Below, in pieces: positions 9,421 through 18,920 of a DNA stretch of 64,000 nt. How positions within the stretch are numbered: the stretch's first letter is position 1; every line of letters starts with the position of its first letter. Source of the stretch: Glaciimonas sp. PCH181. Its GTDB lineage: Bacteria > Pseudomonadota > Gammaproteobacteria > Burkholderiales > Burkholderiaceae_D. The stretch is taken from contig NZ_PYFP01000002.1 of NCBI RefSeq assembly GCF_003056055.1, positions 806,001-870,000 of the forward strand. The letters run 5' to 3'. Position numbers and translations under genes: made by a program. The notes under the pieces were generated by a model. That model worked only from the letters and a program-made list of their open reading frames with translations, searched no databases and was not told the origin of the DNA.

Positions 9421-9852
9421 ATCACTCCCGTTAAAATTTCTGTGATTTAGCCAACACCATACTCAGTCAAAAATATCCGCGATTGATGTCAACTTACTGA
9501 TCCGCATAGCAGCATAAGCGTTTCTCCCATAGGTGAAAAGCAACATAAATGAAAGCATCAATAGAAGATTTATTTGCAACGTTTTCCCCCTCCATTGACC
9601 GCAACTTGATAAAACGCCCTTGCATCAATTCGACATTTTGACTAATATGGAAACGTTGAAAATATTAAATGAAAACTTGATCAGTTCTTAGTAGATATAG
9701 CAACGGTTGGGAGGCTGCGCTTAGTGTTTCGCCTACGTAATCCCGCCCTTTGTTTTATACCCAGAAAAAAACACCACCAAATGTTAGTAAGCATTTTCTG
9801 CTGCGTTGTAAAAATCTAACCACTTAAACGAAGTTGTTATTAGAGAAGCAAT
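9421..9852. other. Intergenic region between the GST gene and acr3
   Basis: 432 bp, AT-rich, without a convincing ORF. It must hold the divergent promoters of the GST gene and the acr3-arsC-arsH operon. An inverted repeat TAATAT-N13-ATATTA (9643-9648 / 9662-9667), nested within CATTT/AAATG, is the only dyad I noted; an ArsR operator is possible but not shown. An AGAGAAG ribosome site lies just before acr3. Confidence 0.5.
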
Positions 9853-10926
9853 ATGCCTGCCCAATGCGAAGTGACCGATCGACGCGCCACTGCCAACTCC
9901 ATGAATTTCTTTGAGCGTTACCTGACAATATGGGTGATGCTATGTATCGTTGCCGGTATTTCGCTAGGGCAGCTTTTCCCCGTTAGCGTTCAAACAATAG
10001 GCTCGTTAGAAATCGCCAAAGTCAATTTGCCGGTTGGCCTGCTGATCTGGGTGATGATCATTCCCATGCTGCTGAAAATCGATTTCGCCGCATGGAATCA
10101 AATCAAGGGACATGCCCGTGGGATTGGCGTCACTTTATTCATCAACTGGGCGGTCAAACCATTCTCGATGGCGCTGCTAGCCTGGGTATTTATTCGACAT
10201 TGGTTCGCACCTTATTTGCCCGCCGAACAGCTGGATTCTTACGTAGCAGGATTAATTCTATTGGCTGCGGCTCCGTGCACCGCCATGGTATTCGTATGGA
10301 GTCGCCTGACTGGCGGCGATCCGTATTTCACGTTATCGCAAGTAGCAATGAATGACCTGATCATGGTGTTTGCCTTTGCGCCCCTGGTTGCACTATTGCT
10401 AGGCGTATCCAGCATCACCGTGCCGTGGGCAACATTGCTGACATCGGTAATCCTGTATATCGTGATTCCCGTGATCATCGCGCAACTCTGGCGCAGATCT
10501 CTGTTACGACGCGGACAAGCCAGCTTTGATAAAGCAGTGGAACGGATTCAGCCTTGGTCAATCTCGGCATTATTGCTGACCTTGGTGCTGCTGTTTGCAT
10601 TTCAAGGCAATGCGATTATCGAGCAGCCGCTGGTCATCGCCCTATTGGCTATCCCGATCCTGATACAGGTCTTTTTCAACTCAGCGCTGGCCTATTGGCT
10701 CAATAAAATTGTCGGTGAAAAGCACGCAATCGCTTGCCCTTCGGCATTGATCGGCGCATCCAATTTTTTCGAGTTAGCAGTCGCCGCAGCGATCAGCCTG
10801 TTTGGCTTTAAATCCGGCGCAGCACTGGCAACCGTGGTTGGCGTGCTAATCGAAGTACCGGTCATGCTGTTGATTGTTGCAATCGTCAATCGAACACAGG
10901 GCTGGTATGAGGGCGTTGAGCGATGA
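9853..10926 (+). CDS. acr3: ACR3-family arsenite efflux permease
   Basis: Inner-membrane arsenite exporter of the ACR3 (BASS superfamily) type, 357 residues and ten predicted helices. Family features are seen: FFERYLTIWVMLCIVAG at the first helix, NLPVGLLIWVMIIPMLLKIDF, the conserved Cys in AAAPCTAMVFVWS (helix 4, essential for As(III) transport in characterised ACR3 proteins), and the glutamate motif ASNFFELAVA. The start at 9853 has an AGAGAAG site 5 bases upstream; the ATG at 9901 has none. It leads acr3-arsC-arsH on the same strand, with 159 bp before arsC. Confidence 0.93.
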   Translation: MPAQCEVTDRRATANSMNFFERYLTIWVMLCIVAGISLGQLFPVSVQTIGSLEIAKVNLPVGLLIWVMIIPMLLKIDFAAWNQIKGHARGIGVTLFINWAVKPFSMALLAWVFIRHWFAPYLPAEQLDSYVAGLILLAAAPCTAMVFVWSRLTGGDPYFTLSQVAMNDLIMVFAFAPLVALLLGVSSITVPWATLLTSVILYIVIPVIIAQLWRRSLLRRGQASFDKAVERIQPWSISALLLTLVLLFAFQGNAIIEQPLVIALLAIPILIQVFFNSALAYWLNKIVGEKHAIACPSALIGASNFFELAVAAAISLFGFKSGAALATVVGVLIEVPVMLLIVAIVNRTQGWYEGVER

Positions 10927-11085
10927 CATTCAAGATTCTTGATCTCACTAGCGCACACGCTCAGCCGCAGTTATGCTGAAACCATTCGGGCATTGAGCGA
11001 CATCACCTTGCCAGCCGTAATTCTTTTTATTTATGTCAATCATCCTTGCTGGCAGATGGCCTGCAAACTTTCAGAAAGTTAGATC

Positions 11086-11517
11086 ATGACCATAACGATT
11101 TATCACAATCCCCGCTGCGGCACTTCTCGCAACACATTGGCGTTAATACGTAACACGGGCGCCGAACCTGAAGTGATTGAATATTTAAAAAGCCCACCGA
11201 CACTGGAAACACTCACAAAGCTTATTTCCGATGCCGGGCTCACGGTGCTGGAAGCCGTCCGCCAAAAAGAATCTTGCTACACGGAGCTTGGCCTGGATGC
11301 CGCAGATGTGACGGATGCCCAATTACTAGACGCCATGCTAGCAAACCCAATCCTGATCAACAGGCCGTTTGTCGCCACCCCAAACGGCACGCGTCTATGC
11401 CGCCCGTCCGAACTGGTGCTGGATATCCTGCCATTGCCACAAAAGGGAGCCTTCGCGAAAGAAGACGGCGAAATTGTCATCAACGCGGAGGGAAACCGTG
11501 TCACACCATCTGCTTAA
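11086..11517 (+). CDS. arsC: Glutaredoxin-dependent arsenate reductase
   Basis: 143-residue ArsC of the glutathione/glutaredoxin (E. coli R773) class. It shows [14 protein letters not shown] with the catalytic Cys11, and the downstream arginines of the oxyanion site in INRPFV and TRLCRPSE. It reduces arsenate to arsenite in the cytoplasm, feeding the Acr3 exporter. The last ~20 bases overlap the start of arsH, so the two are translationally coupled. Confidence 0.94.
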   Translation: MTITIYHNPRCGTSRNTLALIRNTGAEPEVIEYLKSPPTLETLTKLISDAGLTVLEAVRQKESCYTELGLDAADVTDAQLLDAMLANPILINRPFVATPNGTRLCRPSELVLDILPLPQKGAFAKEDGEIVINAEGNRVTPSA

Positions 11518-12220
11518 ACTACCCAACGTCGACGCAGAACTGTTTCGCAAGCCTGTCGCCGCTGATTTTGCTGGCGTAGCGCGATCAACGCACGCGCCGC
11601 GCTTTTTGCTGCTGTACGGCTCTTTACGTGAGAAATCCTATAGCCGACTTCTGACGACGGAAGCAGCCCGGCTGTTGGAGGCAATGGGCGGAGAGGTAAA
11701 AATATTCGATCCCCATGGCTTACCTTTGCCCGACGACGAACCCGACAGCCATCCCAAAGTGCAAGAACTGCGAGAGTTGGCGCAATGGGCTGAAGGTATG
11801 GTCTGGACCTCGCCCGAACGTCACGGTGCCATGACCGGCATCATGAAAGCGCAGATCGACTGGATTCCGTTGTCTATCGGTGCGGTGCGCCCGACGCAGG
11901 GTAAAACACTGGCCGTGATGGAAGTATCCGGCGGTTCGCAGTCATTCAATGCGGTGAATCAAATGCGCATATTGGGCCGATGGATGCGCATGATCACCAT
12001 CCCAAACCAATCATCGGTTGCCAAGGCATTTCTGGAATTTGACGACGCGGGCAGGATGAAACCGTCTGCTTACTATGAGCGCGTAATTGATGTGATGGAA
12101 GAGCTGTTTAAATTTACCTTACTTACGCGTGATGTGTCCTCATTCCTGGTGGATCGTTACAGCGAACGCAAGGAAAACGCCGAAGAACTCAGCAAGCGCG
12201 TGAACCAGAAATCAATCTAG
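11498..12220 (+). CDS. arsH: NADPH-dependent organoarsenical oxidase/FMN reductase ArsH
   Basis: 240-residue flavodoxin-like ArsH. Motifs: [16 protein letters not shown] (FMN phosphate loop), [24 protein letters not shown], and [17 protein letters not shown]. The start is a GTG at 11498, preceded at 5-6 bases by a strong GGAGGGA site inside arsC; longer in-frame starts run through arsC and are not credible. The family oxidises trivalent organoarsenicals with NADPH and FMN. It is the last gene of the acr3 operon. Confidence 0.92.
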   Translation: MSHHLLKLPNVDAELFRKPVAADFAGVARSTHAPRFLLLYGSLREKSYSRLLTTEAARLLEAMGGEVKIFDPHGLPLPDDEPDSHPKVQELRELAQWAEGMVWTSPERHGAMTGIMKAQIDWIPLSIGAVRPTQGKTLAVMEVSGGSQSFNAVNQMRILGRWMRMITIPNQSSVAKAFLEFDDAGRMKPSAYYERVIDVMEELFKFTLLTRDVSSFLVDRYSERKENAEELSKRVNQKSI

Positions 12221-12262
12221 CTAAAGATGAATCGGGCTTGGTCGATCTTGCTTATTTGCAGA

Positions 12263-12394
12263 TCAATCCGGCCTGTCCTTGGTGGCATAAATATTAACCC
12301 CACCAAGCGCTGCGCATCGATATTGGGCATAAGAACCCGCCACCGCAGCAACAATAAGGAGGGTCGCGATGACGCCCCAAAATCTCGCTTTCAT
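12263..12394 (-). CDS. Small membrane or exported peptide in the ars island
   Basis: 43-residue product starting MKARFWGVIATLLIVAAVAGSYAQ and ending IYATKDRPD. Residues ~6-22 form a single hydrophobic segment after a basic start, so it is either a one-helix membrane peptide or has an uncleaved signal; one Cys follows the helix. The start ATG at 12394 has a strong AAGGAGG site about 7 bases upstream, which decides the start and argues for translation. It lies opposite to arsH and diverges from arsR (120-bp shared spacer). I recognise no family and infer no function. Confidence 0.6.
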   Translation of the reverse strand: MKARFWGVIATLLIVAAVAGSYAQYRCAALGGVNIYATKDRPD

Positions 12395-12440
12395 ATTCGC
12401 CCCTCCTTCCGAACGGCAAGAATGCGCACTCGCCCAATGC

Positions 12441-12457
12441 TGGAGAATTTCTCTCCA
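12441..12457. promoter_or_regulatory. Inverted repeat upstream of arsR (possible operator)
   Basis: Perfect 6-bp dyad TGGAGA-N5-TCTCCA between the divergent small peptide gene and arsR, followed by an AT-rich stretch with TATAGAAT-like hexamers. Its place fits an operator, but it does not match an ArsR site that I can name. Confidence 0.25.
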
Positions 12458-12514
12458 CTCTATTTTTATAGAATAATAGATCCGATATACAACCAAGAAA
12501 TATGACAAGTAATA

Positions 12515-12853
12515 ATGGAAACTAAAAACGCGCTTTCTGCATTTGCCGCACTCGCCCAAGATTCGCGACTTGCCGTCTTCCGTCTGCTAGTCCAGGCCGG
12601 GCCATTGGGATTGGCGGCAAGCAAAATCGCTGAGCAATTAGGTATTCCGCCCTCGTCTTTATCATTTCACCTGAAAGAGCTCAGCCACGCAGATCTTGTA
12701 GTCCCACTTCAAAAGGGGCGATTCGTTATTTATAGTGTGAATTTCGACACGATGAACGCGTTGATGGCTTTTATGACGGAAAATTGCTGCGGCGGCGTTC
12801 CTTGCTCGCCAACACTTTTGTGTGCGGATGGATCTAAAGAAGTGGTGACTTGA
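12515..12853 (+). CDS. arsR: ArsR-family arsenite-responsive repressor
   Basis: 112-residue winged-helix repressor. The recognition helix region reads PPSSLSFHLKELSHADLV, and the wing RFVIYSVN. The helix-3 CxC arsenic site of classical ArsR is absent. Instead Cys pairs sit near the C-terminus (Cys91, Cys92, Cys97 and Cys103, motif ENCCGGVPC), the arrangement known from the Acidithiobacillus ferrooxidans type of ArsR. It is expected to repress the acr3 operon and itself until As(III) binds. Unusually, it stands downstream of the operon as a separate unit rather than leading it. Confidence 0.92.
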   Translation: METKNALSAFAALAQDSRLAVFRLLVQAGPLGLAASKIAEQLGIPPSSLSFHLKELSHADLVVPLQKGRFVIYSVNFDTMNALMAFMTENCCGGVPCSPTLLCADGSKEVVT

Positions 12854-12970
12854 AATCAGGGCAATATCAAGACTAAATGCAACTTTGGAGCGCGGTCAGC
12901 TACGCGGTAGAGTCAGCGTTGGAATGCTACGGCCTCGTGGTTTTAATGGCATCAATAACGCGTACCGACA

Positions 12971-13012
12971 AGAAAAAACGCCGCCTGTTTAAGAGCCGCG
13001 TTAATTTTTTGT
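12971..13012 (-). terminator. Probable terminator downstream of ssb
   Basis: On the minus strand a stem of 8 bp with one mismatch (13002-12995 with 12984-12977) is followed by TTTTTTCTTG. On the plus strand the same hairpin is followed by AATTTTTT, so it may also serve arsR. Confidence 0.55.
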
Positions 13013-13032
13013 CTACTACAAAAACATATTTC

Positions 13033-13584
13033 TTAGAACGGAATATCGTCATCCATATCCGAGAAATTCGGTGTCGGGCGCGATGCTGGCGCTTGTGCAG
13101 GACGTGAAGCAGGTGCCTGTGCCGGACGCGATGGCGCGTTGTTCGATTGACCCGATGGTGCGTTGCTGTAAGAAGAGCCGCCACCACTTTGACGTGCGTC
13201 GCCGCCATCGTAACCACCGTCATCCATGCCACTACCGCCGCCCTGACCTTGGCGACTGCCCAACATTTGCATGGAGTCGGCGATGATTTCGGTCGTGTAG
13301 CGTTCTACGCCTTCTTTGTCTTGCCATTTGCGCGTTTGCAGACGACCTTCTACGTAGACAGACGAACCCTTTTTCAGGTATTGACCGGCGATTTCAGCTA
13401 ATTTGCGATAGAAAGTAATACGGTGCCATTCGGTCACTTCTTTCTTTTCGCCACTATTCTTGTCTTTCCAGCTTTCCGTAGTAGCAACGGCGATGTTGGT
13501 GACCGCTTCGCCGTTAGGCATGTAGCGGGTTTCCGGATCGCGGCCCAGATTGCCGACGATAATGACTTTATTGACCGACGCCAT
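13033..13584 (-). CDS. ssb: Single-stranded DNA-binding protein
   Basis: 183 residues. The OB-fold domain covers ~1-110 (starts [21 protein letters not shown]; contains [37 protein letters not shown]). A Gly/Ser/Gln/Pro-rich linker follows, with a repeated APASRPAQ element, and the acidic tip DMDDDIPF that recruits repair proteins. TTAGGAGAAATAT provides a clear ribosome site. The order ssb, MFS gene, divergent uvrA is common in Burkholderiales. Confidence 0.96.
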   Translation of the reverse strand: MASVNKVIIVGNLGRDPETRYMPNGEAVTNIAVATTESWKDKNSGEKKEVTEWHRITFYRKLAEIAGQYLKKGSSVYVEGRLQTRKWQDKEGVERYTTEIIADSMQMLGSRQGQGGGSGMDDGGYDGGDARQSGGGSSYSNAPSGQSNNAPSRPAQAPASRPAQAPASRPTPNFSDMDDDIPF

Positions 13585-13614
13585 ATATTTCTCCTAAATG
13601 TTAATTAACTGTAT

Positions 13615-14871
13615 TTAATGTGTCACCGCGGAAGCTGGCTTACTTCGGCGCGGTAGATTTTTCATGCCGGATGCGATTATAAGCCAGACCAGAGTTGAAA
13701 GGCCGCCTAAAACGAAGACCGATGACGTCCCGACATGTTGTTTAAGTAAGCCGCCCAACGCTCCGCCACAGAACAAGCCCAGCGCCTGCAGCGTGTTATA
13801 TACCCCGAGCGCTGCGCCTTTGGCTGCGGGCGGGGCGATACGTGATACCAGCGAAGGCTGGCTGGCTTCGAGCACGTTGAATGCGATAAAAAATGCCAGC
13901 AATAAGCCAACAAGCAACGGCCAATAAACGTTCGTTTGCGAGAACGCCAGCCACATACCGATCTGCACCGCCAGCAACAAACTAATTGCCGCGACAAAAA
14001 CTTGCTTCATCTTGCCTTGTTTTTCACCGATAAAAACCGGCGGTAGCATCAGGATGAATGAGATCAGTACGACCGGTAAATAGATTTTCCAATGTTGTGT
14101 TACTGGCAAGTTGGCGTATTGCACTAATGCAGACGGCATCACGACGAACATTGCCATTTGCGTCAGATGTAAAGAAAATACACCGACATTAAGCCGCATC
14201 AACTCACCGTTACGCAGGATTTCAGACCAGGCGACCCGCTTGGCCTTCACCATCGGCGCATTCGGCACGACAAAAATAATCATGGCGATTGCTGCCAATG
14301 AAAGTACCCCGGTAATGGCAAAAATGCCGCCCATACCGACCCACTCATACAATAACGGCGACGCCACCATGGACAGCGCGAAGGTTAATCCGATCGAACC
14401 GCCGACCATCGCCATCGCTTTGGTACGGTGTTCTTCGCGCGTCGAATCGGCAATAAAAGCCGTGACAGCAGCGGAAATCGCGCCAGCGCCCTGCACTGCG
14501 CGGCCGATAATGACCCAATAAATATTTGGCGCAGCGGCGGCAATGAACGACCCCAGCGCAAATAGGATCAGGCCGATGATAATAATTTTCTTGCGGCCGT
14601 ATTTATCGGAGGCAGCGCCAAACGGGATTTGCCCAAACGATTGCGCCAGCCCATAAATCCCCATGGCAAGACCGACTAATGTCGCACTTTCACCGCCGGG
14701 GAGAGTTTTGGCATACACCGAGAAGACCGGCAAAATCAAAAATAAACCCAACATCCGCAGCGCAAATATAGACGCTAGCGAAGCGCTGGAACGAATTTCG
14801 GCACGGGTCATGCGATTGCCGACGTCAGTGTCATCAGAAGCAACGGCGGTAGAAGATAACGAGCTGGTCAT
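13615..14871 (-). CDS. MFS transporter (drug-efflux type)
   Basis: 418-residue major facilitator protein with 12 predicted helices. The DHA1-like loop 2-3 motif is seen in PFGAASDKYGRKKIIIIG, and GRAVQGAGAISAAVTAFIAD corresponds to the motif of helices 4-5. The substrate is unknown. It lies 30 bp upstream of ssb on the same strand and diverges from the hipA relic and uvrA. The Burkholderiales neighbourhood is conserved, but a role in DNA repair is not implied. Confidence 0.85.
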   Translation of the reverse strand: MTSSLSSTAVASDDTDVGNRMTRAEIRSSASLASIFALRMLGLFLILPVFSVYAKTLPGGESATLVGLAMGIYGLAQSFGQIPFGAASDKYGRKKIIIIGLILFALGSFIAAAAPNIYWVIIGRAVQGAGAISAAVTAFIADSTREEHRTKAMAMVGGSIGLTFALSMVASPLLYEWVGMGGIFAITGVLSLAAIAMIIFVVPNAPMVKAKRVAWSEILRNGELMRLNVGVFSLHLTQMAMFVVMPSALVQYANLPVTQHWKIYLPVVLISFILMLPPVFIGEKQGKMKQVFVAAISLLLAVQIGMWLAFSQTNVYWPLLVGLLLAFFIAFNVLEASQPSLVSRIAPPAAKGAALGVYNTLQALGLFCGGALGGLLKQHVGTSSVFVLGGLSTLVWLIIASGMKNLPRRSKPASAVTH

Positions 14872-15042
14872 GTTGAATGTGGGGTCATGCCTTGCAATGA
14901 AGGCGGGTAAACGAAACTGAGCGAGCTAAGCGCGGGCATATTGAGACAAACTCAGGCAAACCTGGCAACACAGCAATGCGAGTTTGACGTCGATTTACGA
15001 CGAAGATCGAAGCCCAATATAGTATCAGGGAATGAAACGAAC

Positions 15043-15544
15043 ATGACCTACATAGATATCAGGGTTGAGCGAAATTTGTCAGATGGCCATGCAAAAAAAT
15101 TCAGCATTCATCTAAAACAGGGGGGTGCCTATGCATTGACATCGCTCTATGACATTTTGTCAGCTTATCCGGTAATAGGTGTAGGCAAGACCCTTCTATC
15201 ACCCCACAAAGTAAAATTAGCTAAGGGCGAAAAAGGAAAATATGCATAGTCATATTTATGAAATCCAGCGACAACACTGGAATATGACGGCAACCAGAAA
15301 TGGCCTTGCGCACGGCGGCGAAGACATCATTAGCGATCGGATTGCTCGCACACCAAATGTTATCGCAAAAGTACGTACACAGCGTCCCACAGATTTCCCT
15401 GAAACAATCGCCCGCTCGGTGTTTGCCGGAATGCAAGAAGCTGCGAACAAGCTAAAAATTAGTTCTGCCTATGTGCGATCGCCGTCGCCGCTTCCATCAA
15501 CACTCCTAAGCAGAAACCGATCCAAAAAAATCAACTATATCTAA
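15043..15544 (+). pseudogene. Degraded hipA (HipA toxin kinase) C-terminal relic, frameshifted
   Basis: Two overlapping frames (to the TAG at 15247-15249, then from 15242 to 15544) together match the C-terminal part of HipA kinases. The first has SDGHAKKFSIHL, GGAYALTSLYDILSAYPVIG and LSPHKVKLA; the second has IYEIQRQHW and RPTDFPETIARSVFAGM. In HipA the catalytic loop reads DGHAKN; here the Asn (Mg ligand) is Lys. The homology starts abruptly near 15079, the N-terminal ~300 residues and hipB are missing, and a frame change at ~15225-15245 separates the parts. Seen: motifs and frame change. Inferred: a dead toxin-antitoxin remnant. Confidence 0.75.
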
Positions 15545-15964
15545 GCAATTACGCTCTCATTATGTAGAGTATTTTATGTAGAGAATGCCCATAAAGTGTG
15601 AACGCTTTTATCCTTTTTCCAACATGTGATCTAAAGCTAACTCCGCTAAGCTCATTTTTCATTTAAGGCGGCGTCTTCCCTGCTTTCTCCGCTTCCGCAT
15701 AAATCTGGACCGCGACAGATAATCAGACCAAACTCGAAAATCCGTACCCTGATATAGTGTCAGGTTGTGCCATTTTGGCGGTCGCATGATCGCCAGGCTT
15801 AGTATTTAAGCAACGCCGATTGAAGATATGCATGGATGCCGAAAACTGACATCTAATAAATGCAAATTGCCTCCTTATTACGCATAGAGCGGTAATAAAG
15901 GACAAGTAAGCTGCAATTTCCAACACAAACCATCGCCGTAGAAAATCTACGCAGAAAGCTGTTC
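15545..15964. other. Intergenic region upstream of uvrA
   Basis: 420 bp with no credible gene. It contains a near-palindrome CCTGATA-TAG-TGTCAGG at 15748-15764, whose core also occurs at 15018-15029 on the other side of the hipA relic, a hairpin around the GATCGCC at 15776-15794, and an inverted repeat TCCTTATTAC / GTAATAAAGGA (15872-15902) close to the uvrA start. I could not place a convincing promoter or LexA box. Confidence 0.4.
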
Positions 15965-18850
15965 ATGGAAGAGATTCGCATCCGGGGTGCACGTACGCAT
16001 AACCTCAAAAACATCAATCTGGATTTGCCGCGTAATAAACTGATCGTGATTACCGGGCTATCTGGCTCGGGCAAATCCTCGCTGGCTTTCGACACGCTGT
16101 ACGCGGAAGGTCAGCGTCGCTACGTTGAGTCGCTGTCTTCCTATGCGCGCCAGTTTTTGCAGTTAATGGAAAAGCCGGATGTCGATTTGATCGAAGGTCT
16201 GTCGCCGGCGATCTCTATCGAACAAAAAGCTACTTCGCATAACCCGCGCTCCACCGTCGGCACGGTCACCGAAATCCACGATTATTTGCGTTTGCTGTAC
16301 GCGCGTGTGGGCACGCCGTATTGCCCCGATCACCCGGAAAAACCGTTGGCTGCGCAATCTGTTTCTCAAATGGTGGACGCGGTATTGGCGATGCCGGATG
16401 AGACCAAATTAATGATTCTGGCACCGGTGGTGGCCAATCGAAAAGGCGAGCACGTCGATCTGTTTGAAAGTATGCAGGCGCAAGGTTTTGTCCGTTTCCG
16501 TATTCAAAGCGGGACCGGGAATGGGCGCATTTATGAAGTCGATGATTTGCCTAAGTTGAAGAAAACTGAAAAGCACACTATCGACGTTGTGATTGATCGC
16601 GTGAAGGTCAAGGAAGATATCAAACAACGTCTGGCGGAAAGTTTCGAGACCGCATTGCGTCTGGCCGAAGGTCGTGCGATTGCGCTGGAAATGGACGGCG
16701 GCACGGAGCATATGTTTTCGAATAAATTCGCCTGTCCGACTTGCGGTTATTCGTTGCAAGAATTGGAGCCGCGGTTATTTTCGTTTAACAATCCGATGGG
16801 CGCTTGCCCTGAATGCGATGGCCTTGGCCATATCGAATTTTTCGATCCAAAACGTATCGTTGCTTTCCCGAATTTGTCGCTCGCTAGCGGCGCAGTAAAA
16901 GGCTGGGATCGACGTAATCAGTTTTACTTTCAGATGCTGTCGAATCTGGCCGCGCATTACGAATTCGATCTCGATATGCCGTTTGAAAAACTGCCGGAAA
17001 AAGCCCAGCAAGTTGTGCTGTACGGCTCTGGTCGCGAGACGATTCCGTTCACGTATATCAATGAGCGTGGCAAGGCTGTCATCAAAGATCACACCTTTGA
17101 AGGCGTGGTCAATAATCTACAACGCCGTTATCGCGAAACTGATTCAATGGCCGTAAAAGAAGAACTGGCGAAGTTCATCAACGAGAAAGAATGTCCATCC
17201 TGCCACGGTGCCCGTTTGCGCATCGAGGCGCGCTTCGTCAAAGTTGGCAATGGCAAGCAAGAGCGCGCTATTTACGAGGTCGCCGCAACGCCTTTGCGTG
17301 AGACATTGCACTTCTTTGAGAAGCTGAAACTGACCGGAGCGAAAAAAGAAATCGCTGACCGCATCATCAAAGAAATTATCTCGCGCCTGACTTTTCTGAA
17401 CAATGTCGGTCTGGATTATTTGTCGCTGGAACGCAGCGCCGATACGCTATCTGGCGGCGAGGCGCAACGTATTCGTCTGGCGTCGCAAATCGGCTCGGGT
17501 CTGACTGGCGTGATGTATGTGCTGGATGAGCCATCCATCGGCTTGCATCAGCGCGACAACGATCGCTTGATTGAAACGCTACGTCATCTGCGCGATATCG
17601 GGAATAGTGTGCTGGTGGTTGAGCATGATGAAGACGCGATTCGTACTGCCGATTACGTAGTCGATATGGGGCTGGGCGCGGGTGTGCACGGCGGTGAAAT
17701 TATCGCGCAAGGCACGCTGGCAGAAATCCTCAAAAGCAAAAAATCGCTCACCGCTAAATACTTGAACGGTACACTTAAAATCGCCGTTCCGAAGAAGCGT
17801 ACCGCTCCTAATCCGGACAAGCAATTCATCATCTATGGCGCTAGCGGAAACAACCTGAAAAACGTTACGATGAAATTGCCAGTCGGCTTGCTGACTTGCG
17901 TTACTGGCGTTTCTGGCTCGGGCAAATCAACGCTGGTTAACGATACGTTATATCACGCGGCATCGCGGCATTTGTATGGCTCGCAAGCGGAACCAGCGGC
18001 GCACGATGCGATCAGCGGACTGGAGCATTTCGATAAAGTTATTTCGGTTGATCAGGCACCGATTGGCCGTACGCCGCGCTCCAACCCGGCGACGTACACA
18101 GGCTTATTCACGCCGATTCGCGATTTATTTTCGGGCGTGCCGATGGCGAAAGAGCGCGGCTACAATGCAGGACGTTTTTCGTTTAACGTCAAAGGCGGAC
18201 GCTGCGAAGCCTGTCAGGGCGACGGCGTGATCAAGGTTGAAATGCATTTCTTGCCAGACGTGTACGTGCCGTGCGATGTCTGTCATGGCAAGCGCTATAA
18301 CCGCGAAACACTGGAAGTCCAATACAAGGGAAAAAACATCACGCAGGTGTTGGCAATGACGGTCGAAGAAGCGCATGAATTCTTCAAACCGGTGCCGGTG
18401 ATTGCAAGAAAATTGCAGACGCTGCTGGATGTTGGTCTAGGTTATATTCGCCTCGGCCAAAGTGCGACGACGTTGTCTGGCGGCGAGGCGCAGCGGGTTA
18501 AATTATCGCTGGAATTATCGAAGCGCGACACTGGCCGCACGCTGTATATTCTCGATGAGCCAACTACAGGGCTGCATTTCCACGATATCGATTTGCTGCT
18601 GAAAGTGATTCATCGGCTGCGTGATCAGGGCAACACTGTCGTCATCATTGAACACAATCTGGATGTGATTAAAACCGCCGACTGGCTGGTTGATCTGGGT
18701 CCTGAAGGTGGCGCTGGTGGCGGCTTGATTATTGCGACGGGGACGCCGGAAGATGTCGCGCAAAATCCGAATAGCGTGACCGGAAAATATCTGGCGCCAT
18801 TGCTCGAAAGCGTGAATAATAAACCGCAGAAATTGCAGAAAACAGGTTAA
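15965..18850 (+). CDS. uvrA: Excinuclease ABC subunit A
   Basis: 961-residue UvrA, the damage-recognition ATPase of nucleotide excision repair. Walker A of the first half is GLSGSGKSS (~31-39) and of the second half GVSGSGKST (~645). Both ABC signatures are present ([17 protein letters not shown] and [17 protein letters not shown]). The zinc modules show CPTCG...CPEC (~256-283), CPSCHGAR (~409) and CEACQGDG...CDVCHGKRY (~746-773). The length is slightly above the usual 940 because of a ~20-residue C-terminal tail. It is monocistronic, with its own terminator. Confidence 0.98.
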   Translation: MEEIRIRGARTHNLKNINLDLPRNKLIVITGLSGSGKSSLAFDTLYAEGQRRYVESLSSYARQFLQLMEKPDVDLIEGLSPAISIEQKATSHNPRSTVGTVTEIHDYLRLLYARVGTPYCPDHPEKPLAAQSVSQMVDAVLAMPDETKLMILAPVVANRKGEHVDLFESMQAQGFVRFRIQSGTGNGRIYEVDDLPKLKKTEKHTIDVVIDRVKVKEDIKQRLAESFETALRLAEGRAIALEMDGGTEHMFSNKFACPTCGYSLQELEPRLFSFNNPMGACPECDGLGHIEFFDPKRIVAFPNLSLASGAVKGWDRRNQFYFQMLSNLAAHYEFDLDMPFEKLPEKAQQVVLYGSGRETIPFTYINERGKAVIKDHTFEGVVNNLQRRYRETDSMAVKEELAKFINEKECPSCHGARLRIEARFVKVGNGKQERAIYEVAATPLRETLHFFEKLKLTGAKKEIADRIIKEIISRLTFLNNVGLDYLSLERSADTLSGGEAQRIRLASQIGSGLTGVMYVLDEPSIGLHQRDNDRLIETLRHLRDIGNSVLVVEHDEDAIRTADYVVDMGLGAGVHGGEIIAQGTLAEILKSKKSLTAKYLNGTLKIAVPKKRTAPNPDKQFIIYGASGNNLKNVTMKLPVGLLTCVTGVSGSGKSTLVNDTLYHAASRHLYGSQAEPAAHDAISGLEHFDKVISVDQAPIGRTPRSNPATYTGLFTPIRDLFSGVPMAKERGYNAGRFSFNVKGGRCEACQGDGVIKVEMHFLPDVYVPCDVCHGKRYNRETLEVQYKGKNITQVLAMTVEEAHEFFKPVPVIARKLQTLLDVGLGYIRLGQSATTLSGGEAQRVKLSLELSKRDTGRTLYILDEPTTGLHFHDIDLLLKVIHRLRDQGNTVVIIEHNLDVIKTADWLVDLGPEGGAGGGLIIATGTPEDVAQNPNSVTGKYLAPLLESVNNKPQKLQKTG

Positions 18851-18890
18851 AAAAGATGGGCTGAACGGCCCATCTTTTCTCTCTTTTTTT
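18851..18890 (+). terminator. uvrA terminator
   Basis: Perfect 11-bp stem (18851-18861 with 18868-18878), 6-nt loop, then a T-rich tract CTCTCTTTTTTT. It starts right after the uvrA stop. Confidence 0.9.
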
Positions 18891-18920
18891 AGCGCTAATC
18901 TTTCACCTAGGAACGTCGTG

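Noticed and set aside
10927..11085. Small ORF or leader between acr3 and arsC
   Set aside because: An 18-codon frame overlaps the acr3 stop, but it lacks hydrophobic or conserved features and is not coupled to arsC.
12877..13107. 76-codon plus-strand ORF after arsR
   Set aside because: It runs through the ssb terminator and into the ssb gene on the other strand; no ribosome site or family-like sequence.
15748..15764. Possible LexA box upstream of uvrA
   Set aside because: The palindrome is CTG-N9-CAG (15 nt), not the 16-nt CTG-N10-CAG spacing of LexA sites, and it is ~200 bp from the start codon.
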